From NCBI GenBank assembly GCA_964591665.1, contig CAZQCV010000009.1:1-25043 (forward strand): DNA of 25,043 nucleotides, given 5' to 3'. Below, piece by piece: positions 14,298 through 23,229 of the stretch. The stretch's first letter is position 1, and every line of letters starts with the position of its first letter. The stretch is from CAZQCV01 sp964591665 (GTDB lineage Bacteria > Patescibacteriota > Minisyncoccia > Phycocordibacterales > UBA9973). The position numbers and the translations under genes were made by a program. The notes under the pieces were generated by a model, which was given only the letters and a program-made list of their open reading frames with translations, was not told the DNA's origin and searched no databases.

Positions 14298-15057
14298 CCA
14301 CCACACAACCGAAGATCCGAAAAACATCCGTATGACCAAGCAAGAACGGAGTACTTTGCATGCGCGCATTATGAAGCACGTTGGAGTGCCAACAACACAG
14401 GTGTCTCCAGTCAAAGTTCATCCATCACAGTGGCTTTCGGTATCAGTATTCAAGCCAGTTTTTCTTGCACTCTTTCTGCTTATGATTTCAACTAGTGGTG
14501 TATTGCTCTACCAAGAACGTGTAATCACCAAAAATAAAGAACAGGCAGCTCATCCAGAAGACCAATTAAACACACTACCCTACACGCCAGAATCTATAGA
14601 AACGAAAACCGCACCAACCTATACAACAGAGAGAGAAAAAGGGTATGACTCGAAACAAGTCGAACCAGTATCCACACCCATGCTCATGAACGCCGCTTCA
14701 ACTCAAATTACAGAACCTGCAACAGTAACATCAAAAAAAAGAATTGCCGATACACGATTGACGGGGTCCATTCTAGGACAAGTCAAAAAAATGAATGCAA
14801 CTTGTATAAAAACAGATAGAAGTGCCTCTGATCCAGAATGTCAGCAGATTGTGGCAGTGCTTACGATAGTGGCAACAAATAAAGATACAGATGAACAATA
14901 TACGATTCATTCTACAGAACAAGGAGAAATACAGGACATATTGCCACTAGGAACGTATATTATTACACCAGAAAACAAAGAGGATGGACTACTAAAACCT
15001 GATGAATATACTGTGACGGAAAATTCTCCTTATCAAATATTTTTGTTATATAAATAA
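14284..15057 (+). CDS. Putative membrane anti-sigma factor with extracytoplasmic sensor domain
   Basis: A 257-aa protein from ATG 14284 (ATG 14290 is an equally good start; both overlap the sigma stop). Residues 1-54 are cytoplasmic with a basic helix (RMTKQERSTLHARIMKHV), 55-76 form one membrane helix, and 85-155 are a Thr/Glu/Pro-rich stalk. The C-terminal domain (about 160-257) begins GSILGQVKK and has two Cys (C174, C186) and LPLGTYIITPE, a pattern resembling carboxypeptidase-regulatory/prealbumin-like beta sandwiches (G-x-I-x-G-x-V ... LPPGTY). I infer that the cytoplasmic part holds the sigma factor and the outer domain senses the envelope. No zinc anti-sigma motif (HxxxCxxC) is present, so the binding mode would be non-canonical. 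Confidence 0.65.
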   Translation: MAMNNHHTTEDPKNIRMTKQERSTLHARIMKHVGVPTTQVSPVKVHPSQWLSVSVFKPVFLALFLLMISTSGVLLYQERVITKNKEQAAHPEDQLNTLPYTPESIETKTAPTYTTEREKGYDSKQVEPVSTPMLMNAASTQITEPATVTSKKRIADTRLTGSILGQVKKMNATCIKTDRSASDPECQQIVAVLTIVATNKDTDEQYTIHSTEQGEIQDILPLGTYIITPENKEDGLLKPDEYTVTENSPYQIFLLYK

Positions 15058-16440
15058 TTATTCGTCTAGCAACGCATACCCGTCAGTATCATCTGGTTGA
15101 TTTTTGATGTACCAAACAAATGCAATCATGCCGAGAATAAAAAGTCCAAAGACGCTCAACCAGAGATATTTCGTATCGATAGGAGCGCCACTTTTCTCAA
15201 CTGAAGCTTCTGCGCTTTTTGAAATGTTTGTTGTCTTTGGTGATGGAACATAAACATCTGAGTTGGCGCTACTTGCTCGTATCGTTGTAGTAGTTACTCC
15301 TGTTACCTTTTTTGCTTTTGTATCTGGAAAAGATGCAACAACGTCACCGAAAGGATTAAGTATCTGGATAGGTATAGTTGCTCGGGGTGTAAATCCTAAA
15401 ACTTTTGGTGTGATTGTTATTGCACTTACCCCGGCGAGACGGGTTCGTTTCGGAAAGATAAAGGTGTCAGTACCTTGCACAATTTTAAAATCAGAAATAT
15501 CAGCGATTTTGGCATTACTATTTTTAACTTTCACCGCACCGCCAGAAAGTATCTCAATGTTCATACCACCGTCTTCGACGCGGACAACTTTTGTTGTCGT
15601 AAGTACAGGATCAACTGACCAAAAAGACTCATACCATTCAAGTACTAGCGTATATACACCAGCATATTGATACGTGTGCTCTATCTTCTCACCTTGTTTT
15701 ACTTCTGCCGTCTCTCCATCTCCAAAATTTAAATATAATTTCCCATAGGTAATAGGCTCCTGACTGTACCCAAGCAATATTGGTTTTATGATGAGCGGAA
15801 CGCCACGAAGTATATTATCACTGGTAGTAATTTCTATCGTACGTTTCGGCTCTGGAGCTTTCACTGGAGTTGTTGTTGTCGAAGTACTCGAAGAAGAACC
15901 GTTTGTAGCACCGTCACCAGACCCGCCAGAGGAATTGCCACCCATGGCCGATCCTGGCGTTGGATCACCACTCACATAAGACGTATCATTCCAATTTAGG
16001 GTTTTACCATCACCTGCGGCACCAGAGCTAGATGTATATGAAGCTTCTGCAAGGATTTCGCCTGACTGACCGATGAGTTTGATCGTCTCCTCAGTATTAC
16101 TCAAGCTCATAACTGTATCAAGCACCGTACCAGTATACCCACTGTAGTCCGCGAGAAATGTTTCTGCATTTTGTGCAATGATCATATAACCACCAGCTGG
16201 AACACTGAGCGCACCTTGGCTCCCATTAGTTGGAGGTTCATTAAGTGTATGATTTGAACCGTCGTTAAATTTTACACCAACCAATGAGACTGGTGTGTCT
16301 CCTGGATTATAGACTTCAACCCATTCATGATCTGTATCTGTCCCCTCGTGATCATACATGATCTCTGAAAAGAGTAGCGCAGCGGAAACTTTAGGGATAC
16401 ATACAAAGAAGCAAAGAAGAACAAACCATAGATAACGCAT
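15058..16440 (-). CDS. Surface protein: signal peptide, lamin-tail domain, PKD-like domain, C-terminal membrane anchor
   Basis: A 460-aa predicted exported protein. Residues 1-20 are a signal peptide ending VSA. Residues 21-155 match an LTD domain (LLFSEIMYD, HEWVEVYNPGDTPVSLVGVKF, VPAGGYMIIAQ, ETIKLIGQSGEIL). A Gly/Ser/Thr linker (165-198) leads to a PKD-like domain (about 205-290, LNFGDGETAEV...HTYQYAGVYTLVLEW), then a further beta-rich region (292-365), a Thr/Ser stalk and a membrane helix (426-445) with a short acidic tail. LTD domains occur in exported bacterial proteins and nucleases and may bind DNA. The start is 9 nt after the ATPase stop, suggesting one transcript. Its stop directly abuts the stop of the anti-sigma gene with no spacer. 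Confidence 0.85.
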   Translation of the reverse strand: MRYLWFVLLCFFVCIPKVSAALLFSEIMYDHEGTDTDHEWVEVYNPGDTPVSLVGVKFNDGSNHTLNEPPTNGSQGALSVPAGGYMIIAQNAETFLADYSGYTGTVLDTVMSLSNTEETIKLIGQSGEILAEASYTSSSGAAGDGKTLNWNDTSYVSGDPTPGSAMGGNSSGGSGDGATNGSSSSTSTTTTPVKAPEPKRTIEITTSDNILRGVPLIIKPILLGYSQEPITYGKLYLNFGDGETAEVKQGEKIEHTYQYAGVYTLVLEWYESFWSVDPVLTTTKVVRVEDGGMNIEILSGGAVKVKNSNAKIADISDFKIVQGTDTFIFPKRTRLAGVSAITITPKVLGFTPRATIPIQILNPFGDVVASFPDTKAKKVTGVTTTTIRASSANSDVYVPSPKTTNISKSAEASVEKSGAPIDTKYLWLSVFGLFILGMIAFVWYIKNQPDDTDGYALLDE

Positions 16441-16449
16441 ATATGAAAA

Positions 16450-19011
16450 CTATTCTAAAATACTTTTAAGAATATCCTCAGGAACTTCACGAATTTTTTT
16501 GGATTGAACAGGTTGATCGTCAGAAGCGTCTGTAGCTTCTTTTCCTGGAGTAGAAACAGAGACAACAGTATCTTCAACTATTTTTTCAGGAATAGAATCT
16601 TTTTTAGCTACTTCTTCGAGAATTATTGTCTCTTTTTTAATTTCTGGGGCAGTGTACGAAGGCATAGTTTCACTAATGACAAAAGATGGAGCCTCTGGAT
16701 TTTTCTCTATTACAATCGAAGTAGCAACAGGATTCTCTTCTTGTTTTTCTATAACTGGAGCAGCAACTACTTCTGAAATATTTTCAACACTAGGCTGTGA
16801 TTCACTTTCTTCTTTTTTATTTTTTAAAAGCGCTTCAAGTAGTGCAGATTTTGAAACCTCTGATGCGTCCTTGGGTGGAATAGCTTGGGATGATCTGTTA
16901 TTTTTTTCTATCTTTGACTCTTGTGTTTTAGAAAGATCTTTCAAAGAGATCGTTTCTGTATTTTCGGTAACAACTTTCGGAACATCTTTGTATGGATCTT
17001 TGAAACCCTTTTCCTCTTTTTTTGCTTCGACGATAGATGTTGCGCGAGTTTCTTTTGAATTTGAAATAACCGTTCCCACAACTTCTGACAACAGTGAGCG
17101 TAATCCAAGCGTATCTGGACCTTGTTTTTCTTTTTGAGCGGATACTCTTGGTTTTTGCGCTGGAGTCGAAGACGACATACGCGACAGTTGCTGTTTTACT
17201 ACCGGTGTAGGTCTTGGTGTGGATGTATTTGAAATAGTTGCCGAATTGTTCGACACACTTCTCTCTGAGAGATTTGGAATTTTCGGAGCCTGAGTTGGTC
17301 GTGACGACATAGACTGTTGCTGCATAGTATCACGACGAACTGTCTCCTGTTTTTTAACAGGTGTTGGACCACCTTGAATTGCATTTTGAATCTTTTGTCC
17401 TATTGACCTCAAAGGATTGAGCACCGTGTTAGAACGTAGCTGAGAGTCTGACCGACTAGCCTGTCCTTGAAATTCAATACCTAATGACGCAAGTGAATCA
17501 TATGAGATAGAATTTTTTTCTTTATTTTCACGTGGAGCGCGGTAACCAGGCAGGGGTTCCAACTCTCCATTTTTAATCTTAAATAAACATTCTTTACAAT
17601 ACACAGGAAGACCTGGTTTCGGTTCAAAAGGTACATATATAACTTTCCCATCATTAACACAGGTCACTTTGAATTTTCCGGCTGATACATCTCCTTCATC
17701 GGGGCCTTGCTGGCTACCTGGAACAGTTGAACTCCATCGATCTATTTCTGATTCAACGGTTTCTCTTGGTTTTGTATATAATTTCCGAGATGTAGCAACC
17801 ACAAGCTCTTGAACTTCTGGTGTAGTTTCTATTTCTATAGGAGGCAATGTTCTCGCAGAAAACGGTCGCGACGTCACACCGTCTACCATAAGTTTCGTAT
17901 AGATGTGATAGTTTGGCAAATTAACAAAATCTTCGACAGTAAATTCTGGACTAAACTCTTTTTCTACGTTATCAGCATCATCTGCACCGACACGAAAAAC
18001 GATCATGGTTCCTACGTTACCAAACACCGCATCGCGAACTTTTTCATCAAGCTGTGCAGTATATTGGTGCGCGATAATAAGACAGAGACGGTATTTACGA
18101 GCTTCGGAAAGAATAGAACCAAATGATTCTGTCGAGAAGTTCTGAAACTCGTCGATATATAAATAGAAGTCTTTACGTTCTTGTTCCGGAATACGCACAC
18201 GTTCCATAGCTGCAAGCTGAATTTTTGTAATCATCATACCTCCAAGGAGTGCTGAGTTATCTTCACCGATGCGACCTTTTGATACATTTATGATGAGAAT
18301 CTTTTGCTCATTCATAATATCAAAGATATTAATAGCACTACGAGATTGTCCTACCACATTACGAACGATAGAAGAAGAAAGAAATTGCCCTACTTTGTTT
18401 TGGATCGGCGCGATAGCTTCGTTACGAAATTGTTCTTTCCATGCTTCAAATTCGTGCACCCAAAAAGCTTTCACCACAGGATCCTTCAGGTTCCCAATAA
18501 CATATTGACGATAATCCTTATCCACAAGTAATCTTGGAATACCGAGCAATGTTGTATCTGGAGTGTCCAAAAGCGCGAGAATAGCATTGTTCAAAATATA
18601 TTCCATACGAGAAGACCAGACGTTCGCCCAAATCTTCGTGAAAATTCCCATGAGTCCAGAAGCTACCAAGTGTTTATATTTCGGATCATCAAGCTGGAGC
18701 ACATTAAAACCCATAGGGTTATCTGTATCAGCTGGGTTAAAGTAAATTACATCTTTTGCTCGTTCTGCAGGAATAGATTCGAGGATTTTCTCAGCAAGCT
18801 CGCCGTGTGGATCAACAACACACACACCTTCCCCGTTCTGGATGTTCTGAATAATCATATTCTCGAGGAGTACAGATTTACCCGTACCTGATTTACCAAG
18901 CACGTAGGTATGCTGACGACGATCTTTGCGTTTTATGCCAAAGATCTGATCCGTTCCACGGAAGTTCGTGCGAGCGAAATACGTAATGTCTTTGTCGGTA
19001 CGTGGATCCAT
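16450..19011 (-). CDS. TraG/VirD4-like (DUF87-type) motor ATPase with zinc-ribbon and disordered tail
   Basis: 853 aa from ATG 19011; the frame extends to 19062 but MDPRTDKD is the better start and lies 11 nt after a TATACT. Walker A is GKSGTGKS (39-46), VVDPHGE (65-71) is the usual second-strand motif, Walker B is LYIDEFQ (284-290), followed by the TraD/TraG-type FGSILSEARKYRLCLIIAHQ (297-316). These RecA-like ATPases pump DNA or protein in type IV secretion. No N-terminal membrane helices are present, unlike VirD4. Around 448-482 is a CPR-style zinc-ribbon remnant (C451 ... YCKEC, C472/C475) with the fourth Cys missing. Residues about 520-853 are low-complexity, rich in Ser, Thr, Pro, Lys and Glu. 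It is followed by the LTD surface protein after 9 nt. Confidence 0.85.
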   Translation of the reverse strand: MDPRTDKDITYFARTNFRGTDQIFGIKRKDRRQHTYVLGKSGTGKSVLLENMIIQNIQNGEGVCVVDPHGELAEKILESIPAERAKDVIYFNPADTDNPMGFNVLQLDDPKYKHLVASGLMGIFTKIWANVWSSRMEYILNNAILALLDTPDTTLLGIPRLLVDKDYRQYVIGNLKDPVVKAFWVHEFEAWKEQFRNEAIAPIQNKVGQFLSSSIVRNVVGQSRSAINIFDIMNEQKILIINVSKGRIGEDNSALLGGMMITKIQLAAMERVRIPEQERKDFYLYIDEFQNFSTESFGSILSEARKYRLCLIIAHQYTAQLDEKVRDAVFGNVGTMIVFRVGADDADNVEKEFSPEFTVEDFVNLPNYHIYTKLMVDGVTSRPFSARTLPPIEIETTPEVQELVVATSRKLYTKPRETVESEIDRWSSTVPGSQQGPDEGDVSAGKFKVTCVNDGKVIYVPFEPKPGLPVYCKECLFKIKNGELEPLPGYRAPRENKEKNSISYDSLASLGIEFQGQASRSDSQLRSNTVLNPLRSIGQKIQNAIQGGPTPVKKQETVRRDTMQQQSMSSRPTQAPKIPNLSERSVSNNSATISNTSTPRPTPVVKQQLSRMSSSTPAQKPRVSAQKEKQGPDTLGLRSLLSEVVGTVISNSKETRATSIVEAKKEEKGFKDPYKDVPKVVTENTETISLKDLSKTQESKIEKNNRSSQAIPPKDASEVSKSALLEALLKNKKEESESQPSVENISEVVAAPVIEKQEENPVATSIVIEKNPEAPSFVISETMPSYTAPEIKKETIILEEVAKKDSIPEKIVEDTVVSVSTPGKEATDASDDQPVQSKKIREVPEDILKSILE

Positions 19012-19028
19012 ATCTGAAATTAAGTATA
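19012..19028 (-). promoter_or_regulatory. -10 promoter of the motor ATPase gene
   Basis: TATACT (minus strand, 19023-19028) lies 11 nt before ATG 19011, so the leader would be about 4-5 nt. Upstream lies the terminator of the preceding gene. Confidence 0.5.
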
Positions 19029-19042
19029 CCGTATATATAAAT

Positions 19043-19076
19043 AAAAAAACAGTGTCCAACAACGTCGGATACTGTT
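19043..19076 (-). terminator. Intrinsic terminator between the Nudix-like gene and the ATPase gene
   Basis: Arms AACAGTGTCCAAC (19048-19060) and GTCGGATACTGTT (19064-19076) pair over 13 positions with one wobble and one mismatch, with a 3-nt loop. On the minus strand the stem runs into seven T's. It ends the 19103-19639 unit and separates it from the ATPase operon. Confidence 0.85.
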
Positions 19077-19102
19077 TCTGTTTTTACATAATTAAAAGGT
19101 AA

Positions 19103-19639
19103 TCATTGTTTACTACTTGCTTTAAGATATGCCATTTGTATGGCAGGTGCATAGTTTTTTAGAATTGCTTTAGTCAGTGGAGTTAGCGTTTCTTTATCGA
19201 CAGACAAGAAATCTTCATTGTTCTTAATACAATTCATTACAGTTTTGTATGGAGCAGCAATGCCATCTAAAACATCTGCCTTAAACCACTGTGTGCAAAT
19301 ATATACATGCGCCTCTACCTCAGAGCGATCGTCTTCGTGGGAAAAATTTCCCAGACTTTCTACATTAGGTAAATGCATAATAGTTACACCAGTCTTTGCC
19401 AATAAAACCTGTTTTGCTTCAGCAACAGAAGAAATATTAGTGTTTGTACTTTGACTAATGAAAGTCAACTCTTTGGTCTTTTCTTCTCCATGTACATGGT
19501 GAATCAAGTGTAAATACTTCTTCTCAAATGCAATAATAACAATAATCTGTTTTTTCTCTTTAGACTGTTGTCCTGCTACAGGTTGAATGTTTTTTTCTTG
19601 TACCTGTGTTTGCTGTTTTTGTTCTAACGTTTCTACCAT
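19103..19639 (-). CDS. Hypothetical protein, possible catalytically dead Nudix fold
   Basis: A 178-aa cytoplasmic protein. After a Gln/Glu/Lys-rich start (1-30) there is a beta strand (QIIVIIAFEKKYLHLIHH) and then QSTNTNISSVAEAKQVLLAKTGV (split positions 63-72 and 73-85). The latter keeps the length of the Nudix box G-x5-E-x7-REUxEE-x-GU and its final GU, but all catalytic Glu and Arg positions are replaced (I69, Q77, V78, A81, K82). EAHVYICTQWFKAD that follows also resembles a Nudix core strand. If correct this is a non-catalytic Nudix-fold protein; it could equally be an unrelated alpha/beta protein. Single-gene unit ending in a terminator. Confidence 0.6.
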   Translation of the reverse strand: MVETLEQKQQTQVQEKNIQPVAGQQSKEKKQIIVIIAFEKKYLHLIHHVHGEEKTKELTFISQSTNTNISSVAEAKQVLLAKTGVTIMHLPNVESLGNFSHEDDRSEVEAHVYICTQWFKADVLDGIAAPYKTVMNCIKNNEDFLSVDKETLTPLTKAILKNYAPAIQMAYLKASSKQ

Positions 19640-19735
19640 TTTCGTAAAATTTATTTGGTTTTAAAAATTATCATTCCAAGATATCATATGAGGCTGATTT
19701 GTCAATACACCACCCTACCAAAACAAATAAAAAAA

Positions 19736-19750
19736 TGCTAGAATATCAGT
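19736..19750 (+). promoter_or_regulatory. Leaderless extended -10 promoter of valS
   Basis: TGC-TAGAAT (19736-19744), then ATCAGT (6 nt) and ATG 19751. No -35 at 16-18 bp, as expected for an extended -10 promoter. Confidence 0.6.
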
Positions 19751-21955
19751 ATGGACAACAATATTCCTGAAAAGTTTACCAAACCTTACGATCCTACCTC
19801 CACAGAATCACGTATATATTCGCTCTGGGAAGATAGCGGTTTTTTTAACCCTGAAAAGATGATTGACGCTGGTCATACTGCATCAGATGCAAAACCTTTT
19901 ACTATTATGATGCCACCGCCGAACGCGACAGGAATCCTCCATATGGGTCACGCAATGATGCTCACAATCGAAGACATCATGGTTCGTTATAAACGTATGC
20001 GCGGATTTCGAACACTCTGGTTACCTGGAACAGATCATGCTGCGATTGCGACACAGTCAAAAGTAGAAAAAGAAATATATAAAAAAGAAGGCAAATCCCG
20101 CCACGACCTAGGTCGTGAGGAACTCTTGAAACGTATTGATGCGTTTGTTCAAGAAAGTCGCAACACCATCACGACACAAACAAAAGTCATGGGTGCATCT
20201 TGTGACTGGTCCAGAGAAGCGTTTACCCTCGATACTCCACGAAACCGTGCAGTGAATACGATGTTCAAAAAAATGTATGATGACGGTATCATCTATCGTG
20301 GTCATCGCATCGTGAACTGGGACCCAAAAGGTCAGACAACTATTGCTGATGATGAGATCGTATACGAAGAACGTACTGCAAAAATGTACACATTCAAATA
20401 CAGCAAAGATTTCCCCATTGCAATCTCAACAACACGTCCTGAAACAAAAGTCGGTGACGTAGCAGTTGCCGTACATCCCGATGACCCTCGATATAAATCT
20501 TTTATCGGGAAAACATATATTGTCGAAGGTTTTTGTGGTGTTAGACTCGAGATACAAGTGATCGCTGACGAAGCGGTAGAAATGGAATTCGGAACAGGTG
20601 CACTCGGTGTCACACCAGCACACAGTATGACTGACTGGGAAATCGCTGATCGTCATAACCTCCCTCGTCCGCAAGTAATCAATGAATATGCAAAAATGAC
20701 TGTTGGTGATGAGCGAATCATAGGAAAGAAAACAACAGAGGCGCGAGAAACAATTGTCGAGTGGCTACGCACAGAAGGGCTACTCGAAAAAGAAGAAGAC
20801 GTAAAGCAGAACATCAGCACCGCAGAACGTACAGGCGGTATCGTTGAACCACTTCCAAAATTGCAGTGGTTCGTAAATGTAAACAAGTCATTTATACTTC
20901 CCCACTCAACCATTTCTGGAATAGAGAGCGGTTCAGAGACAACGCTCAAGGACATCATGAAAAAATCTGTTGAGAACGGTCAGATAAAAATTCTGCCAGA
21001 CCATTTTCAGAAAACATATTTTAGTTGGATCAACAATCTTCGCGATTGGTGTATTTCTCGACAGATCTGGTACGGACATCGAGTACCTGTTTGGTATAAA
21101 GGAAATGAAGTCTTCTGTGGCATAACAGCACCTTCTGGTGAAGGATGGGAACAAGACCCCGACACGCTCGATACATGGTTTTCATCTGGCATGTGGACGT
21201 TTTCTACACTTGGTTGGCCAGATAAAACAAAAGATCTTGAAATCTATCATCCAACAGATGTACTCGAAACAGGATATGAAATTATCTTCTTCTGGGTTGC
21301 ACGTATGATTCTCATGAGTGGCTACGCACTTGGCGATGTACCATTTCACACCGTGTATTTCCATGGAACAGTTCGTGATGGCAAAGGACAGAAAATGAGT
21401 AAATCACTTGGCAACGGTCTCGACCCTATTGATATTGCAAACAAATACGGCGCTGATGCAGCACGTATGGCACTTATCGTAGGTACTGCTCCAGGAACAG
21501 ATAGCAAGATCGATGAAAATAAAATCAAAGGATACAAAAACTTTGCAAACAAAATTTGGAATATTACCCGATTCATACTTTCGAGTGCAGATCAAACTGT
21601 TTGGAATAAAGATATACAACTCACAGAAACAGATATAAAACTCAAGCAAGCAAGTGACGAACTCATTGTAGACATTACGAGCGATTACGAAGCATATCGT
21701 TTTCACCTTACTGGCGAAAAAATTTACGGTTATTTATGGCACGAACTCGCTGATAAGATCCTTGAAGAAAGTAAAGAAATATTTAAAGACGGCACCTCTG
21801 AATCACAAACATCTCGATCATGGTTGCTCGGACATATACTTAAAACCTGGCTCGTCATACTTCATCCGCTCATGCCATTTGTCACCGAAGAAATCTGGGG
21901 TTTGCTTGGAGAAAAGCAATTACTCATGGTAACACCGTGGCCACATGATCGATAA
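19751..21955 (+). CDS. valS: Valyl-tRNA synthetase, short form
   Basis: A 734-aa class I aminoacyl-tRNA synthetase. PPPNATG precedes HMGH (64-67, the HIGH motif), WLPGTDHAAIATQ is typical of ValS, the CP1 editing domain is present (STTRPETKVGDVAVAVHP, GALGVTPAHSMTDWEIA), then RDWCISRQIWYGHRVPVWY, DTWFSSGMW and KMSKS (about 548-552). The anticodon-binding helical domain ends FVTEEIW...PWPHDR. Bacterial ValS is usually near 880-950 aa; the difference is mainly a missing C-terminal coiled-coil arm and a shortened zinc insertion before DTWFSS. The stop overlaps the start of the next gene by 11 nt. Confidence 0.96.
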   Translation: MDNNIPEKFTKPYDPTSTESRIYSLWEDSGFFNPEKMIDAGHTASDAKPFTIMMPPPNATGILHMGHAMMLTIEDIMVRYKRMRGFRTLWLPGTDHAAIATQSKVEKEIYKKEGKSRHDLGREELLKRIDAFVQESRNTITTQTKVMGASCDWSREAFTLDTPRNRAVNTMFKKMYDDGIIYRGHRIVNWDPKGQTTIADDEIVYEERTAKMYTFKYSKDFPIAISTTRPETKVGDVAVAVHPDDPRYKSFIGKTYIVEGFCGVRLEIQVIADEAVEMEFGTGALGVTPAHSMTDWEIADRHNLPRPQVINEYAKMTVGDERIIGKKTTEARETIVEWLRTEGLLEKEEDVKQNISTAERTGGIVEPLPKLQWFVNVNKSFILPHSTISGIESGSETTLKDIMKKSVENGQIKILPDHFQKTYFSWINNLRDWCISRQIWYGHRVPVWYKGNEVFCGITAPSGEGWEQDPDTLDTWFSSGMWTFSTLGWPDKTKDLEIYHPTDVLETGYEIIFFWVARMILMSGYALGDVPFHTVYFHGTVRDGKGQKMSKSLGNGLDPIDIANKYGADAARMALIVGTAPGTDSKIDENKIKGYKNFANKIWNITRFILSSADQTVWNKDIQLTETDIKLKQASDELIVDITSDYEAYRFHLTGEKIYGYLWHELADKILEESKEIFKDGTSESQTSRSWLLGHILKTWLVILHPLMPFVTEEIWGLLGEKQLLMVTPWPHDR

Positions 21956-22667
21956 TCTTATACAATCACATAGTTTTGCTGTAGTGATCGCCTCTTTGAT
22001 CGGTGGCATGCTACCTGCATTTATATGGATGCGATTCTGGCTCAATGAAGAAAATCATCCTGAACCAAGAGGCCTTATTGCACTTACCTTTATTGGTGGC
22101 ATGATTGCTGTTATTCTTGCTGTCCCTCTACAAAAAATTGGTGCTCATATATTTCCAAGTGAAATGGACACTATTCTCATCTGGGCAATTATTGAAGAAA
22201 TCTTAAAATTCCTTGTTGTATTTTTCATTGCTATGCCTTCAATGCATATAGATGAACCAGTAGATTGGCCAATCTACTGTGTCATGGCCGCACTTGGGTT
22301 TGCAGCGCTTGAGAATATATTCTTCCTATTTAAACCAGAAACTCTGGGAGATTCTGCGGTAATGCTTATGACATCAAACCTCAGATTCCTTGGGTCAACG
22401 CTATTACATAGCACGGCATCTAGTTTTGTAGGATTAATGGTGGGACTTGTATACTACCAAAGTAAATTTTTCAAAATAATTTCTTTCTTTATAGGACTCA
22501 TCCTTGCAATCACCTTGCATGGACTCTTTAATTTTTTTATAATACAAGATAACGGAGAAAACTTTTTACAAGTCTTCGCATTTCTCTGGGTAGTTACTAT
22601 TATCAGTATTCTCGTTTTCGAAAAGGTTCGCCGTATTGGAATACATGAATCATACGAAAATGAATAA
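21945..22667 (+). CDS. PrsW-like intramembrane metalloprotease
   Basis: A 240-aa protein with about seven to eight membrane helices. ENHPEPRG (36-43) follows the first helix as in PrsW. Conserved intramembrane motifs are present: EEILK (84-88, ExxK), LENIFF (Glu123-Asn124), the segment around His155 (LRFLGSTLLHS) and LHGLFNF (His192). In Bacillus subtilis PrsW cleaves the anti-sigma factor RsiW at site 1; a sigma/anti-sigma pair is encoded at 13779-15057, which makes a functional link possible but not shown. It overlaps the valS stop by 11 nt and is followed after 9 nt by hsp20. Confidence 0.88.
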   Translation: MIDNLIQSHSFAVVIASLIGGMLPAFIWMRFWLNEENHPEPRGLIALTFIGGMIAVILAVPLQKIGAHIFPSEMDTILIWAIIEEILKFLVVFFIAMPSMHIDEPVDWPIYCVMAALGFAALENIFFLFKPETLGDSAVMLMTSNLRFLGSTLLHSTASSFVGLMVGLVYYQSKFFKIISFFIGLILAITLHGLFNFFIIQDNGENFLQVFAFLWVVTIISILVFEKVRRIGIHESYENE

Positions 22668-22676
22668 ACAAAAACT

Positions 22677-23198
22677 ATGTCTCAAAAGAAAAAATCATTT
22701 TTTGAACGTCTTACCGGTAGTGTTAATCTAGAAGACGACTACGAGGAAGATGTAGAGGATGAAGATGATGATTCATCTCGCACCATCAAAGGTAAAGAAA
22801 TAATGCACGAACCAAAGAAACAACCGGCTTGGGTTGAAGAATTTGAACAAAAAAAACAAGAGGACGAAGAAGGAGAACTTTCTGTTGACGTCTACCAGAC
22901 AGCTACCGATATTATCGTAGAGACTATGGTTGCAGGTGTTAAACCAGAAGACGTTCAAATACATATCACACGTGACGCCATAACTATCCGTGGTAAACGT
23001 GAACAATCAAAACGTATCGACGATGATGACTACCACCTCCAAGAACTCTATTGGGGTGCATTCTCTCGAAGTGTAAGTCTCCCAGCTGAAATAGAACCAG
23101 AAGATGCTGAGGCGGTAGAAAAACACGGACTTCTCATGATTCGCTTACCAAAAATTGATAAAACCAAGCAAGCAACACTCAAAATTAAATCTCTCTAA
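22677..23198 (+). CDS. Hsp20/alpha-crystallin small heat-shock protein
   Basis: A 173-aa small heat-shock protein, an ATP-independent holdase chaperone. A very acidic N-terminal region (about 15-40, alternating Asp/Glu) precedes the alpha-crystallin domain (about 62-170): LSVDVYQTATDIIVETMVAG, VKPEDVQIHI, ITIRGKRE, SRSVSLPAEIEPEDAEA and GLLMIRLPK. The C-terminal I-x-I motif is seen in LKIKSL. It ends the valS-prsW-hsp20 unit; its stop codon lies at the edge of a perfect palindromic terminator. Confidence 0.93.
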   Translation: MSQKKKSFFERLTGSVNLEDDYEEDVEDEDDDSSRTIKGKEIMHEPKKQPAWVEEFEQKKQEDEEGELSVDVYQTATDIIVETMVAGVKPEDVQIHITRDAITIRGKREQSKRIDDDDYHLQELYWGAFSRSVSLPAEIEPEDAEAVEKHGLLMIRLPKIDKTKQATLKIKSL

Positions 23199-23229
23199 TT
23201 AAAAACTCCCAATTGGGAGTTTTTAATTA
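23196..23229. terminator. Bidirectional palindromic terminator shared by two convergent genes
   Basis: A perfect 34-bp palindrome, arms TAATTAAAAACTCCC (23196-23210) and its inverse (23215-23229) around AATT. A-tract and T-tract flank a CTCCC/GGGAG core, so it works in both directions. Its two outer triplets are the TAA stops of hsp20 (+) and the Cys-rich gene (-). Confidence 0.9.

Noticed and set aside
16652..17137. Plus-strand ORF of 161 codons.
   Set aside because: It is the antisense of the low-complexity Ser/Glu/Lys tail of the motor ATPase, which tends to leave opposite frames open; no start context or homology.
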